From the NCBI RefSeq assembly GCF_023053635.1, contig NC_086179.1:1006001-1070000 (forward strand): a stretch of DNA of 64,000 nt, given 5' to 3'. Made by a program: the position numbers and the translations under genes. Source of the stretch: Elgaria multicarinata webbii. Taxonomy: Eukaryota; Chordata; Lepidosauria; Squamata; Anguidae. Shown here one piece after another: positions 57,311 to 64,000 of the stretch. The number at the start of each line of letters is the position of its first letter. Within the stretch, counting starts at the first letter, position 1. The notes under the pieces were generated by a model. The model saw only the letters and a program-made list of their open reading frames with translations, was not told the origin of the DNA and ran no database searches.

Positions 57311-57480
57311 AGCAGCCGCCAGCCCGACCACTCGCCGTCCCCTGCTCCCGAACACGTTACGCGGGCCTGGGCGGCGCCATCTTGGTCCGCCCTCCAAAGG
57401 GGCACGGCCGGAAACGCGGGCAGGAGCCTCGGGTTCCTTCCGGATTAGGCCGCCCTGCCGCCCGCCCCATACGGGCCAGG
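57311..57480 (-). promoter_or_regulatory. RBM28: RBM28 promoter and 5' UTR region, YY1-like site
   Basis: GC-rich sequence flanks the first exon. On the minus strand CCAAGATGGCGCC (57385-57373) is a strong YY1-type motif, commonly found just downstream of the start site of TATA-less housekeeping genes. The ATG inside this motif opens a 7-codon upstream frame (57380-57357) that closes before the RBM28 ATG. No TATA box was seen. Confidence 0.6.
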
Positions 57481-57792
57481 AGGAGTCGGTGCAGACGGGA
57501 GGGGATGCAGAGGGGAGGAACGCGCCAGGCTGCCTGACAATCACAAGGCTGGGTGGGAGGGAGGGGACTCTGAACATGCCTAGAGGCACTCTGTCTTTAA
57601 AAAAAAAAAAAAAAAAAACTGCTTCTAATCAGAGAGGGAAGCATTTTGCCAAAGCTGAGTGAGTCGTTTGACCTATTAAAAGTACAACCAATTGCTGGTT
57701 TGTTTGTCACATGTTTTTGATATGTTTGGATTTTATGGGCATTTTTTAGGAGCTGACTGTGGTTTGCTAGCTCAGGCATGGGCAGAAGGTAG

Positions 57793-57888
57793 GTGATGAT
57801 GATGATGATGATGATGATTTATTTATATAGCACCATCAATGTACATGGTGCTATACAGATTACACAGTACATAGCAAGACCCTGCCGC
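57793..57888 (-). mobile_element. (GAT)n and minus-strand LINE tail
   Basis: GATGAT units (57795-57817) are followed by 'tttatttatatagcaccatc' and 'aatgtacatggtgctataca', the reverse complement of the tail at 53845-53905. Confidence 0.7.
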
Positions 57889-58114
57889 TCCAGAAGCTTT
57901 GGACTTCAGCTTTCAGAAGCCTCTGCTAGTATAGCATTGGTCTCCCTAGAAGAGCTGTGGGTGCAACAAGCAGTGAGTGGTCAAAGTGGCAGAAATTCAA
58001 CTGGTGGAGCTCCCCCACCCATCACACACAGCATGTCTCCACAGGGAAAGCTGCACCTGTTGGATTTCTTCCTGCAACATTGCTGTTTAAGTCACAGGGA
58101 CGTTGTGTAGTTAA

Positions 58115-58875
58115 ACCCTTATTTATTTATTTATTTATTTATTGCATTTCTTTACCACCCAATAGCCGAAGCTCTCTGGGCGCTTCACAAAATTAAGACA
58201 ATTCAAGTATAAAACAACATAATATAAAATACAATATAAAAGCACAACCAAGATAAAACAGCAGCAATGCAAAAATATAAATTTAAAATACAAATTTAAA
58301 ACTGCAAGTTCAAATTAATTTATAGACTGTTAAATGTTGGGAGAATAAAAAGGTCCTCACCTGGCGTCTAAAAGAATATAATGTAGGTGCCAAGCAAACC
58401 TCCTTAGGGAGCTCATTCCACAGCCGGGGTGCCACAGCAGAGAAGGCCCTCCTCCTGGTAGTCACCTGCCTCACTTCCTTTGGCAGGGGCTCACGGAGAA
58501 GGGCCCCTGTAGATGATCTTAAGGTCCGGGCAGGTACATATGGGAGGAGGCGTTCCTTCAGATAGCCTGGCCCCAAGCTGTTTAGGGCTTTAAATGTCAA
58601 TACCAGCACTTTGAATCAGGCCCGGACCTGGACTGGCAGCCAATGAAGCTGGAAAAGGACTGGCATGATGTGGTCTCGTCAGCCAGTCCCTGTTAGTAAC
58701 CGTGCTGCCCTGTTTTGTACCAGTTGAAGTTTCCGGACCGTTTTCAAAGGCAGCCCCACGTATAACGCATTGCAGTAATCCAAACGAGATGTTATCAGAG
58801 CATGGATAACTGTAGCTAGGCTATCTCTGTCCAGATAAGGGCGCAGTTGGTATATCAGCCTAATGCTTCTCTAAT
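58115..58875 (-). mobile_element. L2-clade LINE, longest 3' fragment in the window
   Basis: The minus strand encodes, in order, [77 protein letters not shown] and RRQVRTFLFSQHL. This fixes the L2 clade for the shorter fragments. A few stops interrupt it, and it is 5'-truncated near 58875. Confidence 0.92.
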
Positions 58876-59339
58876 GGTTCCTTTGTCAGGGCTCAGTTAG
58901 TTGGACAGACTCATACTTCAGCGCTGACTCTTCTCTCTTTAGGAGTTTCCTCCCATAACTGGAGGGCTTGTTGCCCTTCACTCTGCATGGAGCTTGGCTC
59001 GCTTGCTTGTGTCACGCAGAGCCCTTTGTTCTGCAGGTATCTTTTTAGCAGGTCATCCTCTCTGTCTCTGTCTCTCTCTGTGTGTCTCTCTCCTGGCACA
59101 GACAGGCTAGGCTAGCCACAGGTCTGAATGGAAAGTGTTCATACAGGGGGGGTTACAATTTGCTAAAGACTGTGGGAAGTCAGCAGCACTTACACAGGAC
59201 ATCTGGCCCTGCCCCAACCCCTACAACCCCTACAGCCCCAACCCCTACAGCACCTCAGTCCCACCGAACGTCACAGGTGTCCTTTATTTAAGAATGCCAC
59301 TGCTTAAGGGATTACTCGGAACAGTTCTGCAGCAGTAGT

Positions 59340-62300
59340 TTTCCAGCCGCATCTATTTAACAGGTACAGCATCGGCTGAATCTTACAGGGGTGGGAGACG
59401 TAAATTTTGAGGCAACAATGGATGAAGGCCAATGCACCACAGTACAGAGAACAGCTCCAACAGTGTCCCAAAATAGTGTCTGCAACAAGGTAGGAACAAA
59501 GCCAGACTATAAAACACATGGTCTTCGATGTCTCTATACTAATGCCCAGAGCATGGGAAACAAACAGAATGAACTTGAACTCTTATTACATGAAGGCAAA
59601 TACGACTTGATAGGTATAACTGAAACTTGGTGGGATGACTCCCATGACTGGAATATAGCAATTGAAGGATATAACTTGTTCAAAAAGAACAGAAGAAATA
59701 GAAAGGGAGGTGGAGTTGCACTATATGTTAAAAATACCTATCCCTGCACAGAAATACAGGCGGATGAGATTGGGAGCCCCGTCGAGAGCGTCTGGATTAA
59801 AATAAATGGGGCTAGGAATAAAAAGAATATGATAATCGGAGTCTACTACCGACCACCCAATCAAGGAGAAGACGAGGACGAAACTTTTGAGAAACAAATT
59901 ACCAGTGTTTCAAGGAAGTGTGATGTAGTAGTGATGGGGGACTTCAATTACCCTGATATCTGTTGGGAGACCATTACTGCCAAAAGCGGCCCTTCCAAGA
60001 AATTCCTGACATGTATGGGTGATAACTTTCTCCTACAGAAAGTGGTGGAAGGAACTAGAGGATCGGCAATCCTTGACTTGTTATTGACCAATAGGGATGA
60101 CTTAGTGGATAAAGTGGCAGTTACGGGAACTCTGGGGGAAAGTGACCACGTCATACTTGAATTCTTGATTATGAAGGAGACAAAAGTCGAGCATAGCCAT
60201 ACACGTACTCTGGATTTTAGGAAAGCTGATTTTAATAAACTCAGAACTATAATAAGTAAGGTCCCGTGGCAAGGGAGCCTAAAGAGAAAAGGAGTGCAGG
60301 ATGGGTGGGAGTATCTAAAAAATGAAATTTTAAAGGCACAGTTACAAACAATTCCAACAAGGAGAAAAGATAGAAGACAACAGAGGAAACCAATGTGGCT
60401 CCACAAAAAGCTTATTGATGAACTGAAAACAAAAAGGGATACATATAGGAAGTGGAAGGAAGGCCAGGCTACAAAAGAAGAGTACAGACAAGTGGCGCAG
60501 AAGTGCCGAAATGGCGTCAGGAAGGCTAAAGCTGTGAATGAGCTGAGATTAGCGAGGGATGCTAAAAGCAATAAAAAGGCTTTCTTCAGATACGTGAGTA
60601 GTAAAAGACAGAGGAAAGAAATGGTGGTTCAACTGCTTAATGAGGATGGCAAATTGATAACAGATGACAAAGAAAAGGCTGAAGTGCTCAATTCCTACTT
60701 TGCCTAGGTCTTCTCCCAAAAGCGGGTCTATGACCCCCCTGGAAAAAGTGAAGCAGAAGTTGAGGGGGCAGGATTGCAGTTTGAGATTGATAAACAAATG
60801 GTCAAAGAACACCTAATTTCCTTGAATGAGTTCAAATCTCCTGGGCCCGATGAACTGCATCCAAGAGTAATGAAGGAGCTAGCGGAAGAACTCTCAGAAC
60901 CTTTGTCTATTATCTTTGCAAAATCATGGAAGACGGGTGAGGTGCCGGATGACTGGAGGAGGGCTAACGTTGTCCCTATCTTCAAAAAGGGCAAAAAGGA
61001 GGAACCTGGGAACTACAGACCAGTCAGTCTGACATCCATCCCTGGGAAAATTCTGGAGCAGATTATAAAGAAGTCAATCTGTAAACACCTTGAAATAAAT
61101 GCAGTGATTACTAGAAGCCAACATGGATTTGTCAGGAACAAATCCTGTCAGACTAATTTGATCCCATTTTTTGATAGGATAACCTCCCTTGTGGACTGTG
61201 GGAATGCTGTGGACGTCATATATCTTGACTTCAGCAAAGCTTTTGACAAAGTACCACATGACATTCTGATTAACAAACTAGCTAAAAGTGGGCTAGATGG
61301 AACAACTATTAGGTGGATCCACAGTTGGCTACAGAATCGGACTCAAAGAGTACTTATCAATGGAACCTTCTCAAACTGGGGAGAGGCAACGAGTGGGGTG
61401 CCGCAGGGCTCAGTCCTGGGCCCAGTGCTCTTCAACATTTTTATTAATGATTTGGACGAGGAGGTGCAGGGAACGCTGATCAGATTTGCAGATGACACCA
61501 AATTGGGTGGGATAGCTAATACCCTGGAAGACAGAAACAAACTTCAAAGTGATCTTGATAGGCTGGAGTGCTGGGCTGAAAACAACAGAATGAAATTTAA
61601 TAGGGATAAATGCCAAGTTCTACATTTAGGGAATAGAAACCAAATGCACAGTTACAAGATGGGGGACACTTGGCTCAGCAATACTACAAACGAGAAAGAT
61701 CTTGGAATTGTTGTAGATCACAAGCTGAATATGAGCCAACAGTGCGATATGGCTGCAAGAAAGGCAAATGCTATTTTGGGCTGCATTAATAGAAGTATAG
61801 CTTCCAAATCACGTGAGGTACTGGTTCCTCTCTATTCGGCCCTGGTTAGGCCTCATGTAGAGTATTGCGTCCAGTTCTGGGCTCCACAATTCAAGAAGGA
61901 CGCAGACAAGCTGGAGCGTGTTCAGAAGAGGGCAACCAGGATGATCAGAGGTCTAGAAACAAAGCCCTATGAAGAGAGACTGAAAGAACTGGGCATGTTT
62001 AGCCTGGAGAAGAGAAGATTGAGGGGAGACATGATAGCAGTCTTCAAATACTTAAAAGGTTGTCACACAGAGGAGGGCCAGGATCTCTTCTCGATCCTCC
62101 CAGAGTGCAGGACACGGAATAACGGGCTCAAGTTAAAGGAAGCCAGATTCCAGCTGGACATCAGGAAAAACTTCCTGACTGTTAGAGCAGTGCGACAATG
62201 GAATCAGCTACCTAGGGAGGTTGTGGGCTCTCCCACACTAGAGGCATTCAAGAGGCAGCTGGACAACCATCTGTCAGGGATGCTTTAGGGTGGATTCCTG

Positions 62301-62380
62301 CATTGAGCAGGGGGTTGGACTCGATGGCCTTGTAGGCCCCTTCCAACTCTGCTATTCTATGATTCTATGATTCTATTGTC
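59340..62380 (+). mobile_element. CR1 LINE, nearly full-length ORF2 and 3' end
   Basis: This is a CR1 copy of about 3 kb with both enzymatic domains and the complete 3' UTR, ending in ATTCTATGATTCTATGATTC at about 62360-62380. No ORF1 was recognised upstream. The 5' boundary is set by the start of ORF2-like sequence and may lie further upstream, at most near 58880 where the L2 fragment ends. Confidence 0.93.
59391..62288 (+). CDS. CR1 ORF2: endonuclease and reverse transcriptase, one in-frame stop
   Basis: The AP-like endonuclease spans roughly 59520-60170, with LYTNAQSMGNK, IGITETWWDD, VYYRPPN, VMGDFNYPDICW and GESDHVILEF. The reverse transcriptase spans roughly 60820-61650, with [64 protein letters not shown] and FADDTKLGG, whose catalytic Asp pair is at 61490-61495. 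The C-terminal part contains CINRSIASKSREVL and LKELGMFSLEKRRLRGD. A single TAG at 60705-60707 splits an otherwise continuous frame of 965 codons between the two domains; I found no frameshift. This suggests a recent insertion. The start at 59391 is the first ATG, not proven. Confidence 0.92.
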
Positions 62381-63700
62381 TCACCTTGCAGCCATAGGGA
62401 TGGTTGCCGTGCTCCTAATTGTCTGTAATAGCAGAGCGGCCAATTCCGGGCAGGCAAATCCCAGTTGGTCCAGTCCTTGTTATGCCTTTGCTTGTTCCAC
62501 CAGCGCTGCAAGGCTCTTGGGGCCAAGATGCTCTATCAACGGCAGGTGGGCTGTACTGCTGCTGCTGCTACTTCTTCATGCAACACACAATTCTTGGATG
62601 GAGTCCAGTCATTGGCACAGAGTGTAGTGGCGGCCACTGGCTTGTGGCCAATTCATGGAAGAGGGGATGTCTTCCAGTTGCCCATTGGCCAGGAGAGTGA
62701 CTAGCCTGCTACTTGGAGGTGCTGTGCCTCTGAATCCCCATTGCATGGGTCGCCTGCCCTGCCCTGCCCTGGCAGGCAGACAGAGAGACCAGCCTCCCTA
62801 AAGGAGGCCCTGCCCACCATGACTGCCATTGGTGCCTGCAGGGGGCAGGGGCTGGCCATGTGATCCAGGACAAGGGGCAACATCTCTGCCCAGCAGCCAG
62901 GCTCTCCAGAAAAGGTTCCTGGATGGTAAGAAGTCCGGGAAACATTCCTCTCAATGAGGTGGGCTAAACTGTGGTGGGGTGGACAGAGGAGCAATCAGGG
63001 GGCGGAAGAGGTTGGGGAGAGTCAGAGGGCAGTGGAGAGGTTTTGCCTGGCCTCGTGCAAGAATTCCAGGATGCCCTTGCTGAAGAAATGTGTCCTGAGG
63101 TGGGGCCTGAAGGGCGAAGAGCTCCTTCCCTGCCACGCACACAAAACGTGGCGATTCTGGGTGTCCAACCGGCCGTGGTTTGAAGAAACACGCGCCGGCG
63201 CTGTCTAACCTCACCAGCCTCCCTTACGTTCTCCTGGGCCTGAAGAGCATCATGGGAGAAGGCAGTGATGGAGAGCGGGCAGGGCAGAGGGCCTGGTGCA
63301 GGAGGAGGAATGCCCCATTTGGGGACTCAGGTGGGCTGGGACGCAGCCCACCCGCTGTGCCTCCCTTCCCTCTTTAGGGGTAAGCTCACGGGCTCTGCTC
63401 AGCCAGGAACAATCCATTCAACAAGCCAGCCCACTGAAAGGGAAGAACAAAGTCGTTTCTTTTCACAAGAAAAAAACATTTCTTGCAACATCTGGATTTC
63501 CATTGCTCCCCACAATAAGAGCTTTGGCTCTGGTTGATGTGGAGACGCTTGTCCAGTCACCTTTTGTTCCAGGGACAGCAGCATCTTGGGAGGGATGCTG
63601 GAATTTGTTTAAAACATTTCCTGCCTTTGCACAGCCCAAGAGCACTCACAATGAAACACAACAACCTAAAAGCAATAATCTAAAATATCCACAGCACCAT
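62381..63700. other. Intergenic, no gene recognised
   Basis: Mixed unique-looking DNA with short open frames lacking domains. The next human neighbours of RBM28 (PRRT4, IMPDH1) would lie in this direction, but no match to either was recognised. Confidence 0.5.
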
Positions 63701-63779
63701 TCTTGGTGAGACAAATTCGAATTGCCTGCTATAGCTGAATGGCAGAACTCTTAGCTGCAACATTTGTTAGAATCTAGAT

Positions 63780-64000
63780 TCAGCCCTGCAGCTTTTTACC
63801 ACCTCGGAGTGTCATTCGCTATTGGAAACATTTATTGAAGTTGACCAGGTATATCGACCCACGATTCATGTTTATAAATACTTATTAACGGTGAATAAAT
63901 ATGACACAAGGGATCTTCAGCAGGAATGGAACAGGGAATTGGAATGTCCCGTTTTATCTAATCAATGGACCACCATTTTGGCGTTGGTATCTGATATTTC
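63780..64000 (+). mobile_element. L1-like LINE fragment, runs off the window
   Basis: A frame from about 63865 reads HVYKYLLTVNKYDTRDLQQE, then WNRELECPVLSNQWTTILAL. It resembles the late ORF2 region of L1-type elements (short helix, then W-(E/N)+(E/D)L...S..W..I). It has no other context because the window ends. Confidence 0.5.

Noticed and set aside
1-64000. CRISPR arrays, operons, integrases and other bacterial systems
   Set aside because: The DNA is vertebrate nuclear; tandem repeats seen are microsatellites and no spacer-repeat pattern exists.
57400-64000. PRRT4 or IMPDH1 exons, the expected right neighbours of RBM28
   Set aside because: No exon with recognisable similarity was found; the region holds L2, CR1 and L1-like fragments.

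Overview
The window is vertebrate nuclear DNA, most likely from a lizard-like squamate reptile. It has spliced genes with GT-AG introns, CpG islands and long microsatellites. It is dense in CR1 and L2-clade LINE copies, many carrying the 3' tail (gagagcttcggctattgggcggtata, followed by TAAA repeats) that I associate with squamate genomes. The species cannot be read from the sequence. I saw no recognisable retroviral or other LTR element.

Two host genes can be read exon by exon. (1) Leptin (LEP), plus strand. Its coding exons at 13700-13852 and 14645-15004 encode 170 aa, with a predicted 24-aa signal peptide and a 146-aa mature hormone. The two disulfide cysteines fall at mature positions 96 and 146, exactly as in mammals. 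About 4.7 kb upstream, inside a CpG island, lie a near-palindromic C/EBP-like site (8901-8912), a TATA box (8930-8937) and a splice donor (9000/9001). These fit the known layout of the mammalian leptin promoter and its short non-coding first exon. (2) RBM28, minus strand. Nineteen coding exons between 57310 and 39633 join in one frame to give 808 aa with four RRM domains and the conserved C-terminus KWFDS. The convergent LEP/RBM28 pair matches the arrangement on human chromosome 7q32, which independently supports the leptin call.

Layout: 1-3010 is a mosaic of a decayed LINE with several insertions. 3230-8900 holds two GC-rich, CpG-rich blocks without a recognisable gene, plus short LINE tails. 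8640-15580 is the leptin locus. 15.6-38.9 kb is intergenic and repeat-rich: a pair of inverted TIR-bearing elements, a LINE with an internal inversion, a 154-bp-arm fold-back element between inverted L2 copies, long GGA/GAA/TCC tracts, and an orphan CpG island at 35540-36110. 38.97-57.4 kb is RBM28, with repeats in its introns. 57.5-64 kb holds an L2 fragment, a nearly intact CR1 whose ORF2 (endonuclease plus reverse transcriptase) has one in-frame stop, and the start of an L1-like fragment that leaves the window.

The two genes are not expected to work together. Leptin is a secreted hormone and RBM28 a nucleolar ribosome-biogenesis protein; their adjacency is conserved synteny.
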